In this document: positions 1-8,507 of the stretch, in pieces
Position numbering within the stretch: position 1 is the first letter of the stretch
Layout of the letters: the number at the start of each line of letters is the position of its first letter
Source of the DNA: Chryseobacterium oranimense
GTDB lineage: Bacteria; Bacteroidota; Bacteroidia; Flavobacteriales; Weeksellaceae
Direction: 5' to 3'
Length of the DNA: 64,000 nucleotides
Assembly: GCF_900129755.1 (NCBI RefSeq)
Contig: NZ_FQWT01000006.1
Span: forward strand, 186,001 to 250,000
Notes under the pieces: model-generated
Database searches by the model: none
What the model was told of the DNA's origin: nothing
Seen by the model: the letters and a program-made list of their open reading frames with translations, nothing else
Translations under genes and position numbers: made by a program

Positions 1-906
1 CTTTATAAAAGACAGGGCATGAATCCTTTAATCCTGACGTGTATTATTATGCTTGCCGGCCAGATTATGAATATTCTGCCATGGGGAGGGCCTACGGCAA
101 GGGTAATGAGCTCCCTTAAGCTGGGGCACACAGAAATTTTCGTTCCTATGATCCCAATTATGGCGATAGGAATCCTATGGGTGATTTTTGTAGCTTATAT
201 TTTGGGAAGAAGAGAGAAAATAAGGATTGCCAAACATGGAAAATTTACCAATTACAACAGCAATGATATTATTGGTGAAGTGGATCCTAAACTCCGCCGT
301 CCGAAACTGATCCTGATCAATCTTGCTCTTACAATTGCCCTTTTAGTAGTAATGATTCTTGATATTGTTCCTTTAGGCATTGCGTTTATGATAGCGTTCT
401 GCCTGGCCTCCATTATCAATTATCCAAAGCTGAAAGACCAGCAGAAAATCATCTCAAAACATGCCGGGAATGCCTTATCTGTGGCCGGAATGATCTTCGG
501 GGCCGGGATTTTCACCGGAATACTGAACGGTTCAGGGATTATGCAGGCCATGGGAAACAGTATGATAGAAATAGTACCCAAAAGCTGGGGAGGCTACCTG
601 AATATCATCACTGCTCTGTTCAGTATTCCGCTCACTTTTTTCCTTTCCAATGATGCCTATTATTTCGGAATACTTCCTATTATTGTTGCTACCGGGCATC
701 AGCTGGGAATTTCACCGGAAATATTAGGAAGGGCAAGCCTTATCGGCCAGGGGTCGCATCTTCTGAGTCCTTTGGTTCCGTCTACCTATTTATTGGTTTC
801 ACTGGCAGGTGTGGAATTTTCGGATCATTTGAAATATACGCTGAAATGGGCATTGGGCTCTTCTATTGTGATGCTTCTGGCAGCATTGATTTTAGGAGTT
901 ATTTAA
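1..906 (+). CDS. CitMHS-family citrate/metal:H+ symporter, 3' part
   Basis: The reading frame is open from base 1 and upstream of the first Met at 19, so this is the C-terminal part of a gene that begins outside the window. About 300 residues are visible; family members are usually about 430. Several hydrophobic membrane segments are present. The NILPWGGPTARVMSSL motif and the SNDAYYFGILPI and HLLSPLVPSTYLL segments are typical of CitMHS transporters, which import citrate complexed with a divalent metal in symport with protons. It acts in the inner membrane. A second organic-acid transporter follows in the same direction 77 bases later, so this may be an organic-acid uptake locus. Family call is firm; the exact substrate is inference. 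Confidence 0.9.
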   Translation, partial: LYKRQGMNPLILTCIIMLAGQIMNILPWGGPTARVMSSLKLGHTEIFVPMIPIMAIGILWVIFVAYILGRREKIRIAKHGKFTNYNSNDIIGEVDPKLRRPKLILINLALTIALLVVMILDIVPLGIAFMIAFCLASIINYPKLKDQQKIISKHAGNALSVAGMIFGAGIFTGILNGSGIMQAMGNSMIEIVPKSWGGYLNIITALFSIPLTFFLSNDAYYFGILPIIVATGHQLGISPEILGRASLIGQGSHLLSPLVPSTYLLVSLAGVEFSDHLKYTLKWALGSSIVMLLAALILGVI

Positions 907-983
907 CCAGAATTCGTTAATTATTATTATATTTCGGATATGTAATAAACTCCCGGTTTTGCACAGACAGTATATTTTTTCAG

Positions 984-2204
984 ATGAACCTTTTTGAAAC
1001 AAAGAAAACATTCACAGGAAGATATTTAAAAAATCTTACCTTATATGTATTTGCCGCCATTCTCGGTGGAGTGCTTACGGGACATTATGCACCTGAAGCA
1101 AGCATTAAACTGGGAATGGTGAGCAGGTATTTTTTCATGGTTCTGGAAATGCTTATCCTTCCCATAATTTTCATGGCGATCATGTACGGGATCTGCCAGC
1201 TTTCCGGGATTAAAAACGCAAGGAGCATTGTATGGAAAACTATTTTGTATTTTCTGGTCATAAGTTCCATTGCGATTATTTTAGGGATTGTTTTTGGTAT
1301 TGCAGTAAAACCGGGAGCCGATACAGGGATCGATATTTCCAGGATCAGTAAGTCTCTTCCCAGAACCTTCGAAATCAATGATACCAGCCTATCCGGAAGG
1401 CTGTACCTCAACAGGCATGGGATTTTCCTTATCACTTCAATTATAGCCGGAATTTTAATGAACCTCTCAAAAGGAAGAGAAAAATTCCTGAACATATTAG
1501 ACCGCGGTCTTAAGATATTTTACACGGTAATCAAATATCTCTATATCATTCTTCCGGCAGTTATTTTCTGTAATATTGCTTATGGAATTGCCGTGTATGG
1601 TATTAATACGCTTCTTCCTCTCAGTAAAGTTGTGGCAACGGTTTACCTTGCCGATATTGTCTTTATTTTCGGAATTTTAGGCGCTGTTGCTTATCTGTTT
1701 AAAATCCGGTTGTGGAAATTTTTACTGGATTTAAAAGAAGAAATCATCCTTGTGATCACTACCTCTTCCTCAAAGACCGCATTCCCTCTGATTTTTGATA
1801 AAATGGAATCGGAAGGATACAGCAGAAAAATTTTAAGATTTGTTATTCCTTTGGGATATAATTTTAATCTTTCCGGAGCCTGTATCTATATTTCGGTAAC
1901 GTGCTGCTTTCTCATCCAATTCTATAATATCTCATTAACTTTAGGTGATTATCTCTGGCTTTTCGTGATCATTTCTGTCACTTCAAAAACAGCATCAGGA
2001 GTTCCGGGCTCCGGATTTCTTGCCCTTATTTTCACTCTGAACAGATTCGGGAAAATTCCTCTTACGGATATCGCCCTTCTTTATAGTGTTGACCGCTTTA
2101 TGAATGAAGCAAGATCTGTAACAAATTTTATCAGTATTGCGATTTCCGGGGCTGTGATTTCAAAAATTAGTCAGAATCAGAAAGACAAGATACATTCTAC
2201 CTGA
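984..2204 (+). CDS. Dicarboxylate/amino acid:cation symporter (DAACS, GltP/DctA type)
   Basis: This 406-residue inner-membrane protein has about eight membrane segments. It carries the family's re-entrant loop signatures in order: a serine-rich SSSKTAFP stretch (about residue 261), PLGYNFNLSG (normally PLGATINMDG), SKTASGVPGSGF, and DRFMNEARSVTN near the C-terminus (normally DRFMDMARTAVN). These loops form the substrate and Na+/H+ sites in glutamate and C4-dicarboxylate transporters. The serine-rich and NMDG motifs are altered, so substrate preference may differ from characterised members. It lies just downstream of the CitMHS gene and may be co-transcribed with it. Family call is secure; the transported substrate cannot be read from sequence. 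Confidence 0.9.
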   Translation: MNLFETKKTFTGRYLKNLTLYVFAAILGGVLTGHYAPEASIKLGMVSRYFFMVLEMLILPIIFMAIMYGICQLSGIKNARSIVWKTILYFLVISSIAIILGIVFGIAVKPGADTGIDISRISKSLPRTFEINDTSLSGRLYLNRHGIFLITSIIAGILMNLSKGREKFLNILDRGLKIFYTVIKYLYIILPAVIFCNIAYGIAVYGINTLLPLSKVVATVYLADIVFIFGILGAVAYLFKIRLWKFLLDLKEEIILVITTSSSKTAFPLIFDKMESEGYSRKILRFVIPLGYNFNLSGACIYISVTCCFLIQFYNISLTLGDYLWLFVIISVTSKTASGVPGSGFLALIFTLNRFGKIPLTDIALLYSVDRFMNEARSVTNFISIAISGAVISKISQNQKDKIHST

Positions 2205-2274
2205 CCCTGTGTATAAATTAAAAATAAGGCTGTAACTTTTTGAAAATCAAATCTACTTATCATAATAAAAAACC

Positions 2275-2994
2275 ATGAAATCATTTCTTGTTCTTTTATT
2301 GGTAAGCAGCATTAATTTATTTTCTCAGAAGCTGCTCACTCCCGGCAATAGCAATATTGATCCTAAGCTGATCAAAGACGAAACTTCGGAAGCAGTCTGG
2401 TACGCAGAAAATGCAGGATCTAAAATAGAAATAGGCAGCATTATTACCGAGCTCAAAAAATTAAACAAGACCGATCTGCTCATTAAAACTACTGTAAAGC
2501 TGAAAAAGGCACCTGATGCCCAATGGACAGATTCCACCATTGTAAATACAGCGAACTTTGAGCCTGTGTATCATTCATCTTTTAATGCGATGAGAGATAT
2601 GGTTCTGAAATCGGGTAAAACTAAGGTAACCGGATATTATCTGGATAAGAAATCCCAGAAAAAGGACTATATAGAAATTCCGGCCACAGATTATTTCGAC
2701 AGCAGCAGCTACCCTATGGCTATCCGTTTCTTTCCTTTAAAAGAAAACTATACTGCTGATCTTTCTATCTTCGATTATAATCCGGATGCTAAGAAAGGAC
2801 TTATAAAAGCTTACATACTGGACGTCAAGAAAGCTGAATACGATGGTAAAAAAGTCTGGACTGTAAAAACTACGGATGACATCAGGGATAAAACAACGAT
2901 CGTCACTTATTATATTGACTCTGAAACCAGAAAAATCCTCAGGCAAGATATGGACCTTGGCGGTAGAAAAATGACACTGGAAACAATTAAATAA
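2275..2994 (+). CDS. Secreted protein, DUF3108-like
   Basis: A 239-residue protein that starts with a signal peptide (MKSFLVLLLVSSINLFSQ, cleavage probably after the FSQ region) and has no membrane segment after it. The body is rich in beta-strand-like alternation and ends with a segment reading YYIDSETRKILRQDMDLGG. That resembles DUF3108/LolA-like periplasmic lipid-binding folds, in which the C-terminal strand describes conversion of a measured quantity. The assignment to DUF3108 rests on overall pattern only. It is probably periplasmic or outer-membrane associated. It stands alone, with more than 200 bases of AT-rich sequence after it. Confidence 0.6.
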   Translation: MKSFLVLLLVSSINLFSQKLLTPGNSNIDPKLIKDETSEAVWYAENAGSKIEIGSIITELKKLNKTDLLIKTTVKLKKAPDAQWTDSTIVNTANFEPVYHSSFNAMRDMVLKSGKTKVTGYYLDKKSQKKDYIEIPATDYFDSSSYPMAIRFFPLKENYTADLSIFDYNPDAKKGLIKAYILDVKKAEYDGKKVWTVKTTDDIRDKTTIVTYYIDSETRKILRQDMDLGGRKMTLETIK

Positions 2995-3140
2995 AGAGTC
3001 TGAAAATTTTATTACAACGATAAGCTTATTCTTTTAATATGTATTTTAAATTATTGAAATAATATTTAAAACACTGATTTTCAAAATACAAAACTCAATA
3101 ATTAATCTACAAATAGTGAATAACATATTCATATTTTTTC

Positions 3141-3148
3141 TATCTTTG
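3141..3148 (+). promoter_or_regulatory. Candidate promoter -7 box (TATCTTTG) for the GG-leader peptide
   Basis: TATCTTTG matches the Bacteroidota sigma-A -7 consensus TAnnTTTG and lies 82 bases before the small peptide's start codon. No good TTTG -33 element is visible at the usual spacing. Confidence 0.45.
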
Positions 3149-3229
3149 AATAACACCTACATCAAATCGTCAAAAATCCTGATTGACATTAAATGTTCAG
3201 GAGTATAAAACAAATTAAAATATTAAATC

Positions 3230-3364
3230 ATGAAAAATGCAAAATCATTAAGCAGAGAGGCCCAAAAGTCCATCATTGGAGGTGCGGCCAGAGTTGTTTG
3301 CTGCGAATGGAACGACCAGGGAAAATGCATCCTTTGGATCGGGCCGGGACAGTACTGCCCATAA
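3230..3364 (+). CDS. Bacteriocin-like GG-leader peptide, 44 residues
   Basis: This small gene starts at ATG 3230 and ends with TAA at 3362-3364. The N-terminal half reads MKNAKSLSREAQKSIIGG, an amphipathic leader ending in a double glycine, as in peptides processed by C39-peptidase ABC exporters. Flavobacteria carry many peptides of this leader type annotated as bacteriocin-like. The 26-residue core is rich in Cys (C24, C25, C33, C43), Trp and Gly and ends QYCP, so disulfides or modification are plausible. A -7 box lies upstream and a strong terminator begins 29 bases after the stop, so it looks like an independent transcription unit. No exporter, immunity or modification gene is adjacent. 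Antimicrobial activity is not shown by the sequence. Confidence 0.75.
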   Translation: MKNAKSLSREAQKSIIGGAARVVCCEWNDQGKCILWIGPGQYCP

Positions 3365-3392
3365 TTCACAGAATTATTAGAGTTAAATACAA

Positions 3393-3427
3393 AAAGCCGG
3401 AAGTTTCCGGCTTTACTTTTTTTATTT
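3393..3427 (+). terminator. Rho-independent terminator after the GG-leader peptide
   Basis: A perfect 10-bp stem (AAAGCCGGAA at 3393-3402 with TTCCGGCTTT at 3405-3414) is followed by a T-rich run to about 3427. Confidence 0.85.
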
Positions 3428-3486
3428 TTCTGCCAAATTTTCACACTGTTAAATAAAATTCTGCCATTTCATCCACAGGTGTCCCA

Positions 3487-3500
3487 TGGCATACATTTAG
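3487..3500 (+). promoter_or_regulatory. Possible groES promoter element (TGGCAT)
   Basis: TGGCATACATTTAG resembles the -24 half of sigma-54-like elements and pairs with an upstream TGCCAT as an inverted repeat. The -12 half (TTGC) is not matched. It sits about 50 bases before groES. This is a weak call based on pattern only. Confidence 0.25.
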
Positions 3501-3539
3501 AGAGCTATAATGGAGAATTAATTAAAAAATAAATATATT

Positions 3540-3818
3540 ATGTCAGTAAACTTTAAACCATTAGCAGACAGAGTTCTTATCGAGCCTATCGCTGCCGAAA
3601 CTAAAACAGCTTCAGGTATTATTATCCCGGATACTGCGAAAGAAAAACCGCAGGAAGGTACTGTGGTAGCAGTAGGTCCAGGTAAGAAAGATGAGCCTAC
3701 AACTGTTCAGGTAGGTGACAAAGTTCTTTACGGAAAATATTCAGGTTCTGAACTAAAATTGGAAGGGAAAGATTACTTAATTGTAAAAGAAGGAGATTTA
3801 TTAGGAATCATCGGTTAA
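3540..3818 (+). CDS. groES: Co-chaperonin GroES
   Basis: This 92-residue protein has the standard GroES length. It begins with [12 protein letters not shown] and contains the mobile-loop region [24 protein letters not shown] that contacts GroEL, and ends with the usual beta-strand [14 protein letters not shown]. It forms the heptameric lid of the cytosolic GroEL chamber. groEL follows in the same direction, but the two are separated by 447 bases that hold an unrelated four-helix-bundle gene. That is unusual, because these genes normally sit a few tens of bases apart. Confidence 0.98.
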   Translation: MSVNFKPLADRVLIEPIAAETKTASGIIIPDTAKEKPQEGTVVAVGPGKKDEPTTVQVGDKVLYGKYSGSELKLEGKDYLIVKEGDLLGIIG

Positions 3819-3832
3819 AATGCAACAGGCAT

Positions 3833-3854
3833 TAAGCTATAAGCAGTAGGCAAT
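3833..3854 (+). repeat. Left arm of an imperfect inverted repeat around the four-helix-bundle gene
   Basis: The 22-base arm (TAAGCTATAAGCAGTAGG and four more bases) is the reverse complement of 4232-4253 with three mismatches. It overlaps the first two bases of the ATG at 3853. The arms suggest that the gene and its flanks form one inserted unit between groES and groEL. Confidence 0.75.
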
Positions 3855-4212
3855 GAGAGACTACAAAAAATATGACGTTTGGAAAATCTCCCACGAGTTG
3901 GTAAAAGAAATTTATATTATTTCTGAAAACTTTCCAAAATCAGAACTTTTTGGGCTTACCTCACAAATAAGAAGAGCGGCTGTTTCTATTCCTACCAACA
4001 TCGCAGAAGGTTGTGGAAGGTCCACAGATAAAGAATTCGCAAGATTTATAGAAATAAGTTTAGGTTCAACAAACGAAACTGAATATCTTCTTTTACTGTC
4101 TTGTGATTTAGGTTTTACTTCTGAAGATACAATAACAAAGCTTAATGCAACACTCAATTTAATCAGACAAAAACTTATACAACTTAGAAAAAAATTATTA
4201 AATAATAATTAA
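3853..4212 (+). CDS. Four-helix-bundle protein (S23 / 23S rRNA intervening-sequence family)
   Basis: A 119-residue all-helical protein with the family hallmarks DVWKISHELVKEIY near the start, LTSQIRRAAVSIPTNIAEG at about residues 36-54, and FARFIEISLGSTNETEYLL. Proteins of this family form pentameric four-helix bundles. They are encoded within 23S rRNA intervening sequences in Leptospira and others, and are related to the Avd accessory protein of diversity-generating retroelements. The role of free-standing copies is unknown. Here the gene interrupts the groES-groEL pair and is bounded by imperfect 22-base inverted repeats, as expected for a mobile or formerly mobile intergenic unit. It is probably co-transcribed with groESL. 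Confidence 0.9.
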   Translation: MRDYKKYDVWKISHELVKEIYIISENFPKSELFGLTSQIRRAAVSIPTNIAEGCGRSTDKEFARFIEISLGSTNETEYLLLLSCDLGFTSEDTITKLNATLNLIRQKLIQLRKKLLNNN

Positions 4213-4231
4213 CAGCTTCAAGGCAAAGCTT

Positions 4232-5891
<1,660 letters not shown>

Positions 5892-5897
5892 CAGCTG

Positions 5898-5937
5898 TTG
5901 CTGAGACAATTTAATATACTAACCGTTCTACTTTTTG
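5898..5937 (+). repeat. Intergenic repeat, copy A (shared with 16980 and 17622)
   Basis: The segment with TTTAATATACTAACCGTTCTA also occurs, with small changes, at about 17010-17030 and 17650-17673. Here it merges into the groEL terminator. Confidence 0.5.
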
Positions 5938-5953
5938 TAGGGCGGTTTTTTTG
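5921..5953 (+). terminator. groEL terminator
   Basis: AACCGTTCTAC pairs with GTAGGGCGGTT (two G-T pairs) and is followed by a run of T. Confidence 0.8.
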
Positions 5954-5957
5954 TTGA

Positions 5958-5983
5958 ATTATGGTTTCCCGTAAGGAAATATT
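5958..5983 (+). repeat. 26-base direct repeat, left copy
   Basis: The sequence containing TTATGGTTTCCCGTAAGG recurs at 8390-8415 with a single G-to-A change. The two copies bracket the AlbA_2 and Mrr-type genes, and both follow a T-run, so they may mark insertion or duplication boundaries. Confidence 0.8.
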
Positions 5984-6037
5984 TAACTAGTATTTTAATT
6001 TAGCGTGAAAGTTTGGAAAAATTGAAGCCTTCGACCT

Positions 6038-7186
6038 ATGAATTTAGAATTATTAAAATCAGAAGTAACGAAAATCATTGATAATATAAAAAACCATGGA
6101 ATTTTCAATAAAGAAAATAGTTTTATTGATTATAAACTAAAGTTAAATCACTTCGGAGTAACCGACGAAACAGATATATTTTTAAGAAATTTCTCTAAAG
6201 ATATTTTATCTTTTACAAATAACAATGGTGGAATTATTTTAATTGGCTTTGATGAAGATTCTACAACTAAACAAATTAATGATATTGGACTAAATCAAGT
6301 CGATATAGATATATTTTCTAAGATAGATCTTAATATAGTCACACAAAAATTTGATTCAATAACTAAGTGTACAATCAAAGTTGATCTTCAACAATTCCAG
6401 ATAAGCGCAAGAAAATTTTATTACATTCTTATTGAAAAAAACAATGATGTGACAATTCCAATCAATGACTTTATAGATTACAAATTAAAAAAAGGTGAAA
6501 TAATTTATAGAGTTTCAGGGAAAAACGAATTAGCTAATGAAAATTCACATAAGCTTAATAGTTTTCTGCAATTAAAAGCGAATGAAAAAAGTAAAGAATT
6601 TATGGAGATCTGGTCGAAATTACTTCCTGAAATTTTTGACATTAATCCAAAAGAAATTTTGATGATAAATCCTAAAACAAATAATATTTATGGTTATAAT
6701 CAAAAAGATAAAAATCTATCAAGCAGTGAAATTGAAATTGATAAATCGGAATCAGGAGTCTTTAATATTATTTTAAATGCTATTTCGGCTGGTGAAATTG
6801 GTAAAATATCAGATACCGAAGGTAAACCACTCTATAAAATTGTTGGAGAAATAAAAAGTTCTACACCTAGAGATTACATAACTTTATCGACATTAGACTC
6901 CGAAATTAAAAAAAATGCAAAATATAATTTTACAAGTCCACTTTTAAAACTTGCATTTAAAGAACTTGGATGGACAAACATTGAAAATTTTCATATTGAA
7001 GATCCTGAAGAAAATATTCTTAATGAAAAATTTTCTAATTTCATTTGGATTGAAAATATAGATACTATAAAAGATAAAAAAAAGGTTGTGTTTTCTAAAG
7101 ATGCCATTGAACCTTTAATTGAAATAATAAATGACAAAAGTAATCATGTTAAATATTTCAAAAGAAACTTACATTCAAAACAATAA
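6038..7186 (+). CDS. AlbA_2 (Schlafen-like) domain protein
   Basis: A 382-residue protein that is AT-rich compared with groEL. Residues 29-75 carry the AlbA_2 signature: FIDYK, a helix ending ILSFTN, then NNGGIILIGFDED. AlbA_2 domains are putative nucleic-acid-binding modules found in bacterial regulators and in Schlafen-type nucleases, several of them in phage-defence loci. The C-terminal two thirds (about 150-382) is not recognised and shows no membrane segment. It is separated by a repeat-bearing 168-base gap from an Mrr-type nuclease gene in the same direction, and both lie within the 26-base direct repeats. A role in defence is inference from context. Confidence 0.75.
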   Translation: MNLELLKSEVTKIIDNIKNHGIFNKENSFIDYKLKLNHFGVTDETDIFLRNFSKDILSFTNNNGGIILIGFDEDSTTKQINDIGLNQVDIDIFSKIDLNIVTQKFDSITKCTIKVDLQQFQISARKFYYILIEKNNDVTIPINDFIDYKLKKGEIIYRVSGKNELANENSHKLNSFLQLKANEKSKEFMEIWSKLLPEIFDINPKEILMINPKTNNIYGYNQKDKNLSSSEIEIDKSESGVFNIILNAISAGEIGKISDTEGKPLYKIVGEIKSSTPRDYITLSTLDSEIKKNAKYNFTSPLLKLAFKELGWTNIENFHIEDPEENILNEKFSNFIWIENIDTIKDKKKVVFSKDAIEPLIEIINDKSNHVKYFKRNLHSKQ

Positions 7187-7205
7187 TTTATTTTAAACAT
7201 TTCCT

Positions 7206-7280
7206 CGCTACCACACGATTGTATTATTAGAATGTTTAATTATACTATTATAACCACACGAAAGGATTCGTGCGGTAGTG
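7206..7280. repeat. Palindromic intergenic repeat, partly eroded copy
   Basis: The right arm at 7254-7280 (CCACACGAAAGGATTCGTG plus CGGTAGTG) matches the repeats at 8347 and 18257. The left arm at 7206-7218 (CGCTACCACACGA) keeps only its outer half. The centre shares GAATGTTTAATTA with the 8274-8372 copy. Confidence 0.75.
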
Positions 7281-7354
7281 GAGAAATGATTCGCGTAGTA
7301 GCCAAGTTTATCTTAGAATAATCTGTAAATTTATACTTACTGATATTAAACACC

Positions 7355-8239
7355 ATGTCAATATTTGAATATAATAATTTTGATAGTCCATTAAGTGTTG
7401 GTGATGACAATCCTCACATGAAAAAATGTGTTTTTTGTCAAAATAAACTAGAAGTTTTTTCAATAAATGATTATTGGGATGTAGATTTAAAAGAAATTTA
7501 TAACTTTCATCAATTAGGAAAGAGTTGGGTCCATGAAGAAGGGATGGATGAAGAAATGTGGGAGCTTGATCTTTCTACATATTCCTGTGAAGTATATTTT
7601 CATCATTGTAATAAATGTGGTTGGTGGAGAATAATAAAGGATGTGACTGTTAGTGCTAAAGTATGGCAGTTATGGCAATTTTTCTATGGCACTGCAGGGC
7701 TATCGAAAAAATTAGATTTGCATAATATTGATGTTCCAATCAATGAAATTTCAAAATATCTTCTAGCTAAATATGAAGCAAGATTTAGTTTACATCCAAA
7801 ATTATTTGAAGATGTAACAGGACAGGTTTTTAAAAACCTTGGATATGATGCAATTGTAACAGGTTATTCAAATGATGGTGGAATTGATGTCATCCTAGAA
7901 AAGCAAGGTAAACAAATTGGTGTCCAAGTTAAGAGATACAAGAATAAAATAAAGGTTGATCAAATAAGAGAGTTAACAGGTGCTCTCTTTCTTTCTGGTA
8001 TACCAAGTGGTATTTTTGTAACTACATCAGATTTTCAAAGTGGAGCCAATAAAGTAGTTCAAAAATCTTCTAATAAAGGTATGCCTATTGAACTTATAAA
8101 CGCTACAAGATTTTATGATATTTTAAAATTGACTACTGAGTCTAAACTTGATAAAGAAAATATTCGAAATAAACTTGAATTAGCTTTAAATAGTAAATTA
8201 TTTAGTTACAATTGGGAAAATCCTATGAATAGTCTTTAA
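7355..8239 (+). CDS. Mrr-type restriction endonuclease with N-terminal zinc-ribbon-like region
   Basis: This 294-residue cytosolic protein has two parts. The N-terminal part has paired cysteines (C25/C28 and C85/C88, plus C78), which suggests a zinc ribbon. Residues 150-255 are an Mrr_cat PD-(D/E)xK nuclease: E152, then SNDGGIDVI with D178, then VQVKRYKN with Q191 and K193, followed by IRELTGAL and GIFVTTSDF, all typical of Mrr. Mrr-family enzymes cleave DNA, often modified DNA. Whether it acts alone or with the upstream AlbA_2 protein is unknown. The gene is AT-rich and lies between repeats, consistent with recent transfer. The start was chosen at the only upstream Met in a long open frame. 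Confidence 0.85.
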   Translation: MSIFEYNNFDSPLSVGDDNPHMKKCVFCQNKLEVFSINDYWDVDLKEIYNFHQLGKSWVHEEGMDEEMWELDLSTYSCEVYFHHCNKCGWWRIIKDVTVSAKVWQLWQFFYGTAGLSKKLDLHNIDVPINEISKYLLAKYEARFSLHPKLFEDVTGQVFKNLGYDAIVTGYSNDGGIDVILEKQGKQIGVQVKRYKNKIKVDQIRELTGALFLSGIPSGIFVTTSDFQSGANKVVQKSSNKGMPIELINATRFYDILKLTTESKLDKENIRNKLELALNSKLFSYNWENPMNSL

Positions 8240-8273
8240 AAAGTTAAAATTACCATACAATTCATTCTCCCCG

Positions 8274-8372
8274 CGCTACCGCACGAATCTTTCGTGTGGC
8301 TTTAGCTTTTAAACTATTATTGGAATGTTTAATTTATAATACATAACCACACGAAAGATTCGTGCGGTAGCG
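8274..8372. repeat. Palindromic intergenic repeat with perfect 26-bp arms
   Basis: The arm at 8274-8299 (begins CGCTACCGCACGAAT) is the exact reverse complement of 8347-8372. Each arm also contains its own small hairpin (CACGAA with TTCGTG). The whole unit could fold as a 99-nt hairpin and may act as a terminator for the Mrr-type gene. Related copies lie at 7206-7280 and 18257-18283. Confidence 0.9.
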
Positions 8373-8389
8373 GTGGTGTGTTTTTTTTG

Positions 8390-8415
8390 ATTATGGTTTC
8401 CCGTAAGAAAATATT
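8390..8415 (+). repeat. 26-base direct repeat, right copy
   Basis: The sequence containing TTATGGTTTCCCGTAAGA is the partner of 5958-5983 with one mismatch. It also follows a run of T. Confidence 0.8.
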
Positions 8416-8507
8416 ATTAATTAGTAGTATATTCAATGATATAAAATTATAGACTAAATAGTATGTCTCTCCCTTATCGAACAAATATATTTATAAGAAA
8501 TTAAAAC

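Noticed and set aside
3193..3456. Open frame of 87 residues over the GG-leader peptide
   Set aside because: It is a different frame from the peptide, runs into the terminator and has no recognisable features. The 44-residue frame fits a known leader type.
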